Shown piece by piece: positions 35,455-46,183 of a DNA stretch of 64,000 nt (the first letter of the stretch is position 1; each line of letters starts with the position of its first letter). The stretch covers positions 179,817,949 through 179,881,948 of the forward strand of contig NC_073305.1 of assembly GCF_027595985.1 (NCBI RefSeq), given 5' to 3'. This DNA comes from Sorex araneus (lineage: Eukaryota > Chordata > Mammalia > Eulipotyphla > Soricidae). The notes below the pieces were generated by a model, which ran no database searches, was not told the DNA's origin, and saw only the letters and a list, made by a program, of their open reading frames with translations. The translations under genes and the position numbers were made by a program.

Positions 35455-35625
35455 TTTTTGGGTTTTGGGTCAGACCCAGCAATATTCGGCACTTACTTCT
35501 GGCTCTGTGCTTAGGTTCACTTCTGGTCTCAGGATGGGGTGTGAGGGGGCAACAACATGGTATGCCAAGGATCGAACCCAGGTCAGCTAGCAAGAGCCCT
35601 ACCCATTGTAACTCCAGCCCCAAAG
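35455..35625 (-). mobile_element. SOR-A SINE
   Basis: GGGTCAGACCCAGCAATATTC to GTAACTCCAGCCCC, reverse-oriented. Confidence 0.85.
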
Positions 35626-35644
35626 GTTATTTTGTTGGTCTGCA

Positions 35645-35812
35645 TTTCTTTTTGTTTTGTTTTGGGGCCACACCTGGTAATTCTCAGGGGTTACACTCAG
35701 TAATCACTCCTGGTGGTGCTCAAAATACCATATGGGATCCCAGGAATCAAACCTGGGTCAGTTGTGTGCAAGGCAAATGCCCTATCCGCTGTACTATTGC
35801 TCCAACCCCTTC
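35645..35812 (-). mobile_element. SOR-A SINE
   Basis: GGGGCCACACCTGGTAATTC to TGTACTATTGCTCCAACCCC, same orientation as and directly beside the previous copy. Confidence 0.88.
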
Positions 35813-35817
35813 ATGTT

Positions 35818-36250
35818 AATTTTTTAAAAATTAAATCATCACGAGCTAAACAGTTTCAAAGTTGTCCACACTTGGGTTTCAGTCGTACAGTGTTCCACCA
35901 CCTCCTCAGCAGTGTACATTTATTTCCCACCACCAATGTCCCCAGTTTCCCTCCTTTCACTCTCCTAACCCCAATCTGTCTCTATGGCAGATAATTCCCC
36001 CCCCCAAATCATTATGATTTGCAATACAGGTACTGTAAGGTTATCATGCATACCCCTTTACCTACTTTTCGCACTCAATTCTTGTCCAGACTAATCATTT
36101 CCGCCATTGTCATAGGGTCCCTTCTCTATCCTATCTGCCTTCTCCCTTTTGCCCCCTCTTGTGACAAGCTTCCAATCCTGGGCCTGTCCTCCTGACCCTC
36201 GTTTCTATTGTCCATGGGTAACAGTCTCATACTGTGCACTTTATATCCCA
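35818..36250 (-). mobile_element. L1 3' UTR fragment
   Basis: AAATTAAATCATCACGAGC, TTGGGTTTCAGTCGTACAG, CCCCAGTTTCCC and TACTTTTCGCACTCAATTC blocks in the usual order. Confidence 0.85.
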
Positions 36251-36316
36251 CAAATGAGTTCTGAGGAGACACCAGGACTAATTAGGTAAGTAAGTTGTGA
36301 GAAACAATCACACCTT

Positions 36317-37124
36317 GAATGAATGTTTTTTTCTTTTTTTAATAATTTTACAAAATCACTATGAGATAGTTACAAGCTTTCATGTTTGGGTTACAATCTC
36401 ACAATGATCAAACACCCATCCCTCCACCAGTACACATTCCCCACCACCAATTTCCCCGGTATACCTCCCCATCTTTCCCATCCTTCCCCTGCCTCCATGG
36501 CAGACAATATTTCCCATACTCTCTCTCCACTTTGGGGCATTATGGCTTACAACACAGACACTGAGAGGTCATCATATTTGGTCCATTATCTACTTTTGGC
36601 AAGTATCTCCCACCCTGAGTGATTCCTCCAGCCATCATTTTCTTAGTGATCCCTTCTCTATTCCAACTGCCTTCTCACCTCCGTTCATGAAGCAGGCTTC
36701 CAGCTATAAGCAATCGTCCTGGCCAGTCCTTCAAAAACTAGAAATTGACCTTCCATGTGACCCTGATTACCACTTCTGGGAATATATCCCGAGGATGCAA
36801 AAAAGAACAGTAGAAATGACATCTGTACCTATATATTCATTGCTGCAGTGTTCACAATAGCCAAAATATGGAAACAATCCGAGTGCCCTAAAACAGATGA
36901 CTGGTTAAAGAAACTTTGGTACATCTACACAATGGAATACTATGCAGCTGTTAGGAGAGATGAAGTCATGAAATTTGCTTATAAATGGATAGACATGGAG
37001 GGTATCATGCTAAGTGAAATGAGTCAGAAATAGAGGGACAGACATAGAAGGACTGCACTCATTTGTGGAGTATAGAATAACATCACATGAGGCTGACACC
37101 CAAGGACAGTAGAATGAATGTTTT
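36317..37124 (-). mobile_element. L1 insertion with 5' inversion (twin-priming type) and 13-bp target duplication
   Basis: Positions 36330-36725 are L1 3' UTR on the minus strand. Positions about 36726-37111 are L1 ORF2 C-terminus on the plus strand. GAATGAATGTTTT flanks the complete unit at 36317-36329 and 37112-37124, so the inverted halves came in together. The inverted part includes [20 protein letters not shown]. Confidence 0.9.
36726..37111 (+). pseudogene. L1 ORF2 C-terminal fragment (inverted half)
   Basis: Open from 36848 for 61 codons: MFTIAKIWKQSECPKTDDWL, the tyrosine-rich block before YYAAV, then [15 protein letters not shown] and a stop. This is the extreme C-terminus of the L1 ORF2 protein. 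Separated from its 3' UTR by inversion, so it can only be a pseudogene. Confidence 0.9.
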
Positions 37125-37127
37125 CTT

Positions 37128-37730
37128 AAAAGTTTGCATCAAAGGCACCTTGAGAGTTTTTGAAGATCTAGGTTTTTTTTTTTTTTTGGTTACTTTCTTC
37201 TTACTTCTCATTCTATAATTTTTGTGTTATGTTCAGTTTTGCCAGTTGTGTGATAAGTTCCCTCACTATTTTCTTTTCCTTGAACATAATAAACACAAGT
37301 TTTGAAATGTGTGTCTAATATGTCATCATCTATATTTCCTATGGAGCTATTTCTATCATCTATTGTTCAACATCTAGTAATTGACATGATTAGAAGAGGG
37401 CTTCTTTGCTCTACTTCTGGTCTATTTCTGATTTATCCTTTATACTTAGGATATATGTTTTAAAAATATAAGAACCCCAATAATCATTAACAACTTTTGA
37501 ATCTCAAGAGTTAACCTCGTCCGTTCATGTCCACTCACAGATTTCTTAAAATCTCCACTTTCAGCCTCTCAGCCGCCTCTTCTGAAATCAATTTTCAGAT
37601 AGCATTGGAATCAAACCACGTATTTCTAAGTACTCATCCTGCCAATGATGCCACAATCTCAAAGAACAAAATGTATTTGATCTCAATATGAAAGTTGGAA
37701 ACTTATTTCTAATAAATATGAAATGCTTTA
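37128..37730. other. Intergenic, no gene recognised
   Basis: No features that I can name. Confidence 0.4.
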
Positions 37731-37732
37731 AG

Positions 37733-38010
37733 AATAGTCCCCACTTATTTCAGTTACCCATGGTTAATTTCTGCCTGAAAATATTAGATACTACATAAAA
37801 CAGTAAGATATTGCCAAAGAATCCACATTCACAGAACTTTTATAATAGCATAGTAATACTGTTTCATTTTATTATTAACTGCTATTCTTAGTATTTCTGT
37901 GCTAACTTATCTACTAAATTTATACTTTAATACATTAAACTTTATCACAGGTAAGTATGTTTAAGAAGAAATTTTCGACACGTGTATATATAAACATACA
38001 TACAGACATA
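37733..38010 (+). mobile_element. Possible Tigger/MER2-like DNA transposon remnant
   Basis: CAGTTACCCATGGTTAATTTCTG, CTGAAAATATTAGATA and, 150 bp on, ATTAAACTTTATCACAGGTA appear in the order of an old mammalian pogo-type element. Called from memory; no terminal repeats checked. Confidence 0.5.
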
Positions 38011-38550
38011 TGTCTAAATTTAATAATTCTACTTCATAGTTCCTATGTAAAGTGAGTAGTGAGAATAAAAAGGTCTCCTAATTCAGACCCTGAAAAGTTG
38101 TTTTTAAAGCATCTTCCCTTAATTTCGCATAAACACAAGACACAGGGCATGAAGCATAGTAGCTCATGAAAGGATAAATAATAATTGAAGAGAGCCAAAT
38201 GGCTGTTATCCACAGAGCCAAAATTCAATGAGAACAAGTATTTAAGATATCACTAAAATTCAGTATATCTTATGACCCAATTAAGTTGCACCCAAAAGGA
38301 ATACTGCAAAAAGTTGATCATCATATAAACTAGCTTATATTAGAGTTAGTGATTATTATTATTTGCTTATATGAGAGTGAAGAAAAATTTCTACATGAAC
38401 TATGGTTCTTCTTCAGCAACAACTACCTCTTATTCTTTCTCTATATACTATTTAGCATGGGTAAGAGGTAATTTCCAAATTCGGGTGGAATTTGGTCTGA
38501 AGAAATGAAAAAGGAAAAGACTTCTGTTTTGGTTCAGGTCACATAGACAT
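38011..38550. other. Intergenic, no gene recognised
   Basis: No features that I can name. Confidence 0.4.
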
Positions 38551-38554
38551 TTTT

Positions 38555-38730
38555 TTTCTTTTTGGGTCACGGGTCACACCTGGCATTACACAGGGGTTAC
38601 TCCTGGCTCATGCACTCAGGAATTACTCCTGACATTCCTCGGGGGACCATATGGGATGCTGGGAATCGAACCCGGGTCGGCCGCATGCAAGGCAAATGCC
38701 CTAGCCGCTGTGCTATCGCTCCAGACCCCT
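38555..38730 (-). mobile_element. SOR-A SINE, well preserved
   Basis: GGGTCACACCTGGCATTAC to GTGCTATCGCTCCAGACCC, with the CpGs of GAACCCGGGTCGGCCG kept. Confidence 0.92.
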
Positions 38731-38739
38731 GCATACGTT

Positions 38740-39315
38740 TTAACACCATGCCCTCCCCAAGTGCCCTTTCCTCAGTCATTATGAGATAATGTTGGAGTGA
38801 TTCGTCTTTGAATGTCAAACAGTTTTTGCAGCTTTGGGATAATTCCAACTGGTTCATGATTCATTATTCTTGCTATGCATTATTGCATCCACTTGCTAAT
38901 AATATACTTGGAACTTTTGCATCCATACTTACAAGTAAGTTTCAGTGAAATTTTAAGAATACCTGTATGTTGACAGGAAACTTGACCGTGGGCAAAGCCT
39001 ACAGCAAAAAGCAGGAACTAAGATTGCTATCCTTAATCAGAATCTTCAAGCTGCTACCTGCAGGGGAAAGAAAACATTACTTAACAGACTAGAGGTGTGG
39101 CAACAAACATTCTCTAGGCTTGGAGTCCCAGAGGAGTGAAAGAGGGAACCCCGTAGACAGAGCAACATTACACTTTAGTCATTAGGAGTTGATAATAAAA
39201 ATATTCCCCAACAGAATTCACAAAGGAAGTGAAGGTTTGAATTCTACTGAGCCAGAAACAGAAAAACTGTGGAAAAGACTTGAAAGAAGTAGATGAGCGT
39301 GTTATGATTAAAAAC
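38740..39315. other. Intergenic, no gene recognised
   Basis: No features that I can name. Confidence 0.4.
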
Positions 39316-39327
39316 AAGCTAAAGGAT

Positions 39328-39490
39328 GGGCTGGAGAGATAGTAAGAGGTCTAGGGCTCTTGCCTGGCATGTAGCTGACCTGGGTTTGATCCTTGGCATC
39401 GCATATGCCCCCCTAAGCACTGCCAGGTGTGATTCCTGAGTGCAGAGGGAGGAGTAACCCCTGACCATCGCCAGATGTTGCCCTAAAAAT
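39328..39490 (+). mobile_element. SOR-A SINE, left half of an inverted pair
   Basis: GGGCTGGAGAGATAGTAAGAG head, body, and GTTGCCCTAAAAATC end. Confidence 0.88.
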
Positions 39491-39499
39491 CATTTTAAT

Positions 39500-39655
39500 G
39501 CTTTTTGGGGTCACACCTGATGATGCACAAGGGTTATTCCTCCCTCTGCACTCAGAAATTACCTCTGGTGGTGCTCAGGGGACCACATGGGATGCTGGGA
39601 ATCAAACCCAGATCGGCTGCGTGCAAGGCAAACACCCTGCCCACCTCCAGCTCCT
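39500..39655 (-). mobile_element. SOR-A SINE, right half of an inverted pair
   Basis: TGCTTTTTGGGGTCACACCT to CCCACCTCCAGCTCC. Tail-to-tail with the previous copy, about 10 bp apart. Confidence 0.88.
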
Positions 39656-39789
39656 AAAAAACAATTAAAAGTTTTAAAGACAAAGATAAAAGAAGATGAA
39701 ATTAGTAAAATTTGTTCAGAAGAATAAACCATGGCAAAATTTATCTAAATCAAATCTAAGATCAAACATCTGTTCACCTGGATGACTGG

Positions 39790-40317
39790 TGTCGACAAAT
39801 GACTATCAGAACCCAGGTCAGACCCCCCTAAAGATGGGTTGAAATTGTGCATTGATTATTTTGAATTAAAGAAAGCAGTCAATGGGCAAAGGATATATCC
39901 TTCATTTCTCCTAAATGCAGCAATTTTCTCTGATCTCCCTTTCAATTCCCCCTAAAAGCAGAAAACAATTTTCTAAAAGCAGACACCTTCTCTGCACAGA
40001 GGTGGACACCTTCATGGCCAAAAAGGTACCTGGAGCTTGTGTTAAACAAACCAGCTCTGCTTCCCTGACGGAATTATTTGTCTACACCCAAATGTTCAAG
40101 AGTGTCTTTGTCCTATCTGCTCATCACAGATCACTTGCTTTCTTGTCTAAAAACTACATAAAATGGCCATTCACAGGCTCCATAGCTTATGGGTGGCTCT
40201 GTCTGGGAAATAAAATGTGTCTTTACCCTTGCTAATCTCTCTCCTTTCCATTCAGTATCAGGCCAGTCCCCGGAAACAAGGTGATGAGGGGGTAATTCCC
40301 CATCAACACTCCCTACA
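39790..40317 (+). mobile_element. Probable solo LTR (family B, ERV1-like)
   Basis: A start TGTCGACAAATGAC, polyadenylation signal AATAAA at 40209-40214, then TTGCTAATCTCTCTCC and GTATCAGGCCAGTCCC, with an end at …CCCTACA. The order and spacing are those of an LTR R-U5. No retroviral coding sequence lies beside it. Both boundaries are tentative. Confidence 0.5.
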
Positions 40318-40784
40318 CTAGTGGTTTCAACATATTTACCATTTGGAAACAACTAAAAATAGGACAGAAAGTCATTTTAATCTGTCCCAAAGAAATAACA
40401 AAGTCACCCCGTTAGATTTTGCTTAGAAAATATTAGTTCAAAAAGAAAGTGGTTAAGAATGTCAAGGGGTTGACCGCCCGGCTTCAGACTCTGGACTGGA
40501 GGAAGGAAGAAGCTGGTAGTTATACAGGTAGAACCCCAAATTGCCAGGGAATCATAGCCTTGAAAACAGTGCTGCAAGACAAAAGAAATTGTCTTTCATA
40601 GGACAGGACAAACTTCCCAGCATGTGGCACTGAGTATGTCACTCGCTGATGGTACTTACGGTTGTCCTCTACTAGATGAAGAAAGATTAAAAACATATAA
40701 CAATCAAGCATCACAAATTGATTTTATTGATTTATTTGCTTATTATCCTATTTGCCACTCCTTTACGTTTTACTGGAGCAAGTA

Positions 40785-40954
40785 ACATGAAATAAATTTG
40801 TTGTATGCTGCCAAGAAGTCAGGCTGGGGATAGAGATAGAACCTAGGGACATTGGTGGAGGGTGGTGGAACTGGTGTTGGAACATTGTGTGTCTGACACA
40901 ACTGCCAGGTGAACAAGTGTGTAAATTACCTAATGAAAATGAGTAAATAAATAA

Positions 40955-40955
<1 letters not shown>
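40785..40955 (+). mobile_element. L1 3' UTR fragment
   Basis: ACCTAGGGACATTGGTGGAG, GGTGTTGGAACATTGTGTG and GAACAAGTGTGTAAATTACC. Confidence 0.7.

Positions 40956-40956
<1 letters not shown>

Positions 40957-40992
<36 letters not shown>
40957..40992. repeat. (AG)n microsatellite
   Basis: About 36 bases of AG between the L1 3' end and a SOR-B SINE. Confidence 0.95.
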
Positions 40993-40994
<2 letters not shown>

Positions 40995-40996
<2 letters not shown>

Positions 40997-41262
40997 GCTG
41001 GAGCTGTAGTGCAGTGGGTAGGGCGTTTGCCTTGCATGTGGCCAACCCGGGTTCAATACCTCCATCCATCTCAGAGAGCCCAGAAGGCTACCGAGAGTAT
41101 GCCCCTCGCATGGCAGAGCCTGGCAAGCTCCCTGTGGCGTATTCGATATGCCACAAACAGTAACAAGTCTCACAATGGAGACGTTACTGGTGCCCGCTCG
41201 AGCAAATCAATGAGCAATGGGATGATAGTGACAGTGACAGAGAGATAGACAAATAAATAAAA
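40995..41262 (+). mobile_element. SOR-B SINE, full length
   Basis: The head GGGCTGGAGCTGTAGTGCAG and GGGTAGGGCGTTTGCCTTGC are the same as in SOR-A. After box B the body changes to CTACCGAGAGTATGCCCC, CAGAGCCTGGCAAGCTCCC and CAGTAACAAGTCTCACAATG, ending in the RTE-type tail (41178-41240) with AGTGACAGTGACAG. Confidence 0.93.
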
Positions 41263-41554
41263 GCCCAACATCACTCCTGATAATGGTTTCCTCCCATGAG
41301 CATCAATGAACAGAAGCTTCCTTGAGAAAGGCTCCTTGCTCCTCCCTAGGAATTTTTATTCCAGAGTACCTAGCATTTCGTAGGATTCATTTTCCTGTAA
41401 GTGTTACTCTGGCGCTAGGTGCACACTTGATAGGAGGAGAAGCAGGGTCCATTTGAGAAACTCGGCATGGCCTGGTTCTTAGGGGAGCTATGTTTCTTCT
41501 ATCTCTCTATCCGTTTGAACATCAAGAAAAAGCTGTCACTAGAAATCCCTTGAA

Positions 41555-41720
41555 GGGACCAAGAGACAGGATAGTGGTCAGAGCACAGTGCAAACGGCCT
41601 GGGTTTGATCCTGGCGCCACACAGCCTCTGAGCATTAGTGGCTGTCACCCCGGGGGTCCTCAGACACTGCTGGGTTTGGCCCTGGAGTCCCCCAGGCACT
41701 GTGGAACAACATGAATCCTT
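41555..41720 (+). mobile_element. Old SOR-like SINE
   Basis: GGGTTTGATCCTGGCGCC and CTCAGACACTGCTGGGTTTGGCC blocks. Confidence 0.55.
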
Positions 41721-42032
41721 GGGCCCTAGATTTTTTTCTAGTATTGAGGGGAGTGTGCTGTGGGTCCCTGAGCACCACTTTCGGGGCTTTCACCCTCATT
41801 CAATTTATTTAACTTCATGCAAAAAAGAAATAATAGAGTATATAATTTCTTCTATTTGGTGTTCCTGTATGTTACAGAAAATAAACCAAAGATTAGCGTA
41901 TTCACTATGACCTTGCCTCTGACTCCCCTCTCACACTCAAATCATTTTCAAGTAAAATTAAACAGGAGTATACTGAAACACAGCAGCAGAGAAAACGGGT
42001 ACGGCATTACCCAGCAGAGCACAGAACCTACC

Positions 42033-42200
42033 GGGGCTGCAGAGATAGCCCAGCGGGTAGGGCACTTGCTTGGCACGTGGCCAAACCTGGTTCAGTCCCC
42101 GGCACTGCATATGGTCCTCCGAGCTCCTCCAGGAGTGATCTCTGAGCACTAAGCTAGGAGTAATTCCTGTGCACAGCCAGGTGTGGCCCCAAAACAAAAT
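42033..42200 (+). mobile_element. SOR-A SINE
   Basis: GGGGCTGCAGAGATAGCCCAGC to CCAGGTGTGGCCCCAAAACAAAA. Confidence 0.85.
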
Positions 42201-42584
42201 TCCTGCCTGAGGAAGTAAAGACCAAATAGAAAGTGGAAGTCAACATTTTTCAGGTGACTGCTATAGCTCACAGAGACATTGGTTCCTTCCCTCTTTTATT
42301 TTGGTAGGAGTGGGGAGTCCTTAAATCAGCAATGAGTTGGCGACTCTTGCTCTTACCCCATAGGTGTTGCAGTAAGAACAAAGCACTCGAGAGAAAGACC
42401 CTAATTCTGTGCAAGCTAATGTAGATTCAAAGGGAAAGAGCACTGCCATTTTGGTTTTGTGGTTGAGGCAATTTCAGAGAGAACATAACAATATTTCACA
42501 CTAAAGGTAGGTCAAGTGCAGGTCATTGAGCACCAGTAGGTTGCACAAGACTAGTAAGCAAGTTCACACTTTTTATAAAAAGAT

Positions 42585-42810
42585 TTTGGGGGTCAAGCAG
42601 GTAGGTCAAGGATTTGGGTGTTGTTCTGCATGCGAGAGGCCTAGGTCAGACTCCTGTACCGTAGGGTGCCGGGTGCACTGTGAGGTGCGATTTCCCAAGC
42701 CAAATCAAACCAATCAACAACTTCCATGGACCTGAGATGGGACTCAGCCATCAGACGTGTGCCTTGAGTGCAGGGGACCTGGTTTTAAACCCAGCACCAC
42801 ATGGGAAAAG
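42585..42810 (+). mobile_element. Two old SINE fragments in tandem
   Basis: GAGAGGCCTAGGTCAGACTCCTG in the first and GACCTGGTTTTAAACCCAGCACC in the second; both heavily decayed. Confidence 0.45.
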
Positions 42811-42814
42811 AAAA

Positions 42815-43555
42815 TCTCAATTTTATAGATTAAAAATATACATATAAAATGTAATGAAAATGTTTCTATACTGTTTGATTGCTATTCTTATTCTTAGTTT
42901 ATTAACAACTTTAGTAGTAATGAACTATATCTATATGTTTTTAGAAAAGAGAATCAGCCAAGATATTACAGTGCTGTACCTTCTATAAATTTGAAAAGTA
43001 TTTACAAAGACAAACATCTTGATTTCAAGAACTTATTGTGTCGACTAATGTGAAAAGATGTGAGGACATACAACAAATTTTATTAAAACTATCATATTTA
43101 CTGGTGTCACATAAATGCATGTATAAAATATGTATATAAAATGTCATCAAAGTGGTATCTATAGATAAATACCACAAATATAGATAAATGTATTATATAG
43201 GTATGCACATAGATATTATATAGCAGGCAAAGATCTTTTAGAATACATCGAATAATATATAATTTATGAAATACACATGTCTTTGAAATCTGAAATCATG
43301 TATCACTGCAAACTTTTTTGCCGTTTTATGGGAGAAGTTTTATAGCCTAACATGAGCAGTCTGTCTCAGAGAATGACACTTCCATTGATTTGAGCTTGTC
43401 TATCCACATCCACCTTGATTGAAGAAACATATCTTGATGATTCATATGTGAAGCATAAAGGTAACATGGATTATAAAGAGACCTTAGTCTGGGAAAGCCC
43501 ATCAATCATGACAAAGCAAACATGTCAGACAAGAATCCATGTGTGAGAGGGAGGG
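42815..43555. other. Intergenic, no gene recognised
   Basis: A/T-rich sequence without recognisable features. Confidence 0.45.
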
Positions 43556-43559
43556 GTTC

Positions 43560-43760
43560 TCGAGAGAGAGGGAGAGAAGAAAAGTGCCTGCCGGGGTGGG
43601 GTGGGGGTGGCTGGAGGGAAACAGGGGTCACTGGTGATGGGAAGTGTACACTGGTGGGAGGACGGCTGTTGGATCACTGTGTGACTGAACGTTGATCATG
43701 AACAGCTTTGTAGCTATGTATCTTACGGTGACTCAATTAAAAAAATTAAAATTAAAAAAA
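43560..43760 (+). mobile_element. L1 3' UTR fragment
   Basis: G-rich tract (GGGGTGGGGTGGGGGTGG), TGTACACTGGTGGGAGGACGG, GATCATGAACAGCTTTGTAG and an A-rich tail. Confidence 0.88.
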
Positions 43761-43989
43761 GAATCCATACGAAATATCATCTTATAAATTGGAGACAACT
43801 GTTCAATTGAACATGATAGGGGCATGTCCCTAAAAAGAAAACATAAATAGGCTCGTAATTCCAATTTTTGAACACATCTATGCAGAGTTCCCTTCTCCAC
43901 CAAATATTTTGGAGTTGTATGATGCTTTGCATAGTTTCTTCTAGTAGTTCTTTACTTTTGGAGACATGCTCAATCAAGGGGGATTAACT

Positions 43990-44125
43990 GGGGCTAGCGT
44001 GAGGGTCTGGGGGTTAAGGTGCTCACCCTGAATGCAGCACATGTGGTCCCCCAAGCACTGCCAGGAATGATCTCTGAGCACAGAGCCAGGAGTAAGCCCT
44101 GAGCACCACCAAGTGAGTCTCCCAT
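43990..44125 (+). mobile_element. SOR-A SINE
   Basis: GGTCCCCCAAGCACTGCCAGG and CAGAGCCAGGAGTAAGCCC; the head is decayed. Confidence 0.75.
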
Positions 44126-44249
44126 CCCTCAAAGAAGAAATATTATGTGTGGCATTTCTCTCCCAAATATGCAGCGAGGAGGAGGTGCTGGAAGGTGGTA
44201 AAGGTCGAAACCACATCAGCAACAATATGATAAAACATAGTGCCTAACA

Positions 44250-44365
44250 GGGGGAGGAAAACTAGAGACTGGGGGCCTGGAGGGAAACTGAGGACACTGG
44301 CGAAGAGATTGGTGTTGGAACGTTGTTCGACTGAAACTCAATCATGCATAATTTTATACATCATG
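44250..44365 (+). mobile_element. L1 3' UTR fragment
   Basis: GGCCTGGAGGGAAACTGAGGAC, GGTGTTGGAACGTTG and TGAAACTCAATCATG. Confidence 0.75.
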
Positions 44366-44394
44366 GTGCCACAATGATCAGAAATGGTAATAGT

Positions 44395-44525
44395 TGGGGG
44401 CCGGAGAGATACTACAGCCGGTAGGGCGCTTGGTACCCCAAGCATCGCAGCGAGTGATCCCTGAGAGTAGAGCCAGGAGCAAATCCTGAGTACCGCCAGG
44501 TGTGGCACAAAAGCAAATGAAAAAG
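44395..44525 (+). mobile_element. SOR-A SINE with internal deletion
   Basis: GGGGGCCGGAGAGATACTACAG and GGTAGGGCGCTTGG join directly to CCCCAAGCATCGCAGCGAG, so box B is lost. Confidence 0.8.
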
Positions 44526-44579
44526 AAAGATGCTAACAGTTGGCTTATATTAGTTAACATAAGAATTAGTTTGTAATTA

Positions 44580-45190
44580 GTGTGTAATCCCATCAAGGCC
44601 AACATCCAGAGAGCCTTAAAAGCAAGCTCTCAGAAGAGAGTGATGCAGAGAGTCTCTTGCCCACACGCCTGGCTGTCTTCCCTGGGGCACCTCCGAGGGG
44701 ATGGTCTCCAGCTTCCCTCCCCACACCGAGCAGAGGTCCTGGCGGCCGAGGACCACCGGAACCTAGCTACAGCCATGCTGGAGGCTCCTCTCCACACGTT
44801 CGGACAGGCCTCACGCATGAAGGTACTGGCAGAGGAACCCAGGTGTGTGTAATTCCATCAACGGCCAACATCCAGAGAGACTTAAAAGCAAGCTCCCAGA
44901 AGCGATATCTTGTAGCCTACTTCTCCCTTTGGGAGAAACTGGCAGTCTTTTGAGAGTTTCCCTGCCCACATGGGACAGCCTTGCAAGCTTCCCATGGTGT
45001 ATTCATATGCAAAATCCAGTAACAAGCTGGATCTCATTCCCCTGACCCTGAAGAGCCTCCAGTGCAACATCGTTGGGAGAGCCAAGTCCAGATGGACTTC
45101 TAAGATCTCAGGGAAAGGACGAAATGAGATGTTACTGGGCCCGCCCGAGAAATCGGTGATTAATGAGCTATCGTGATCGTGATCAGGATG
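44580..45190 (+). mobile_element. Repeat C, deleted subfamily with duplicated 5' module
   Basis: Best copy of the subfamily also seen at 29.9 kb. The module GTGTAAT(C/T)CCATCAA…TCCAGAGAG occurs at 44581-44640 and again at 44846-44905. The middle block of the 12.1-kb copy is absent. CpGs are fairly well kept (CTGGCGGCCGAGGACC), and it ends GAGATGTTACTGGGCCCGCC and ATTAATGAGCTATCGTGATC. Confidence 0.88.
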
Positions 45191-45334
45191 AGTTAGTTTA
45201 TATTAACTTTCTTTGATGCTCTTTAGGGAAATTCTAGAACAAGCAGGAGTACCATTCTCCTAAACGCCCATCACGAGTCTCATTGATCTGTGCCTACTTA
45301 AGCAGGCAGGGTCTAAAGGCCCTAGCAGCTGTGT

Positions 45335-45530
45335 CTGTTCTCACCGTGTTCTCACAGCAAACCCGCAAAGCAGGCTGTTACACTCATTTTATGAGCTTGA
45401 AATCATTGATGCATAGAGAAAAACTGAGAGAATTCCCACGGCCAGAGGACTAGTGATCGTGGACCTGAAACAGATAGTTTGGCTTCGGAGACCCCACTCT
45501 CAACCTCTCAACCTTGCAATGATGAGATTA
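45335..45530. mobile_element. Possible MIR-type ancient SINE
   Basis: CTCATTTTATGAGCTTGAAATC, AGAGAAAAACTGAGAG and CACGGCCAGAGGACTAGTGA resemble the MIR core (…ACAGATGAGGAAACTGAGGC… region). Confidence 0.5.
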
Positions 45531-45534
45531 GAAT

Positions 45535-45985
45535 CTCTTAAAAGCAGTTTACTGAAGTGTCCTCCATGCATTGAAAATGTCCTGGACAAACCGTTATTCT
45601 CCAGGTTTGTTGCGCCCTCTGGTGGATAACACGAGAGGGGACTGGAAAAGAAAGTTCAGTGCAAGGCTGGAGAAAGCCACAAACTGATTGACATTCTGGC
45701 CCCTCAAAAAGTTTCAAGCTCGTGTACGTGGCAGGAAAATCCTCCAGAAGAAACACATAAGAACGCGGAGCAAAGACACAATAGCCAACACGTGGGAGTC
45801 GCATTTACTGGCTACGCACAGTAAAGCGGCATCTCCAGCTAAGGAAAGAAATCTGTAGGTCATGATCCCGCAAGTAAATATCAAGATTGCAATTTTTTTT
45901 CCCCTAGAAACCCCCTTCTACTTGCTGGTACTGCTTGTAACAGGAAAGGTAGAATTCCATACCAGTTTTTTGGTTGTTGTTCTTT
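45535..45985. other. Non-repetitive stretch carrying the first CTCF motif
   Basis: Higher G+C than its surroundings. An 88-codon frame on the minus strand (45804-45538) overlaps the motif but has no recognisable domain, and I do not call a gene. Confidence 0.45.
45612..45625 (-). promoter_or_regulatory. CTCF-type motif, minus orientation
   Basis: The minus strand reads CCACCAGAGGGCGC, a full match to the CTCF core CCASYAGRKGGCRS. It lies in sequence that is not SOR, L1 or RTE, about 80 bp right of a MIR-like remnant. By the convergent rule, a minus-strand motif would anchor a loop extending toward lower coordinates. Binding itself is not shown. Confidence 0.65.
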
Positions 45986-45994
45986 GGTTAGTTT

Positions 45995-46140
45995 TTGTTT
46001 TTATTTGGGGGACCATAGGCAGGGATGTTAAGGATTTACTCCTGGCTTCTGCGCTCAATAATCACTCCTGAAGATGCTCAGGGGACCATATGAGGTGGTG
46101 GGATTGAACACAGGTTGACCATATGCAAGGCACGGGCCCT
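45995..46140 (-). mobile_element. SOR-A SINE, old
   Basis: GGATTTACTCCTGGCTTCTG, GATGCTCAGGGGACCATATG and ATATGCAAGGCACGGGCCC. Confidence 0.75.
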
Positions 46141-46183
46141 ACTTTCTTCCTTTCTTCCTTGTCCATATTTAATGTTCACTTAC

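Noticed and set aside
39915..40235. A 106-codon plus-strand frame
   Set aside because: It lies within a probable solo LTR and shows no retroviral or host domain.
45538..45804. An 88-codon minus-strand frame around the first CTCF motif
   Set aside because: No recognisable protein features; the length is within chance for this G+C content.
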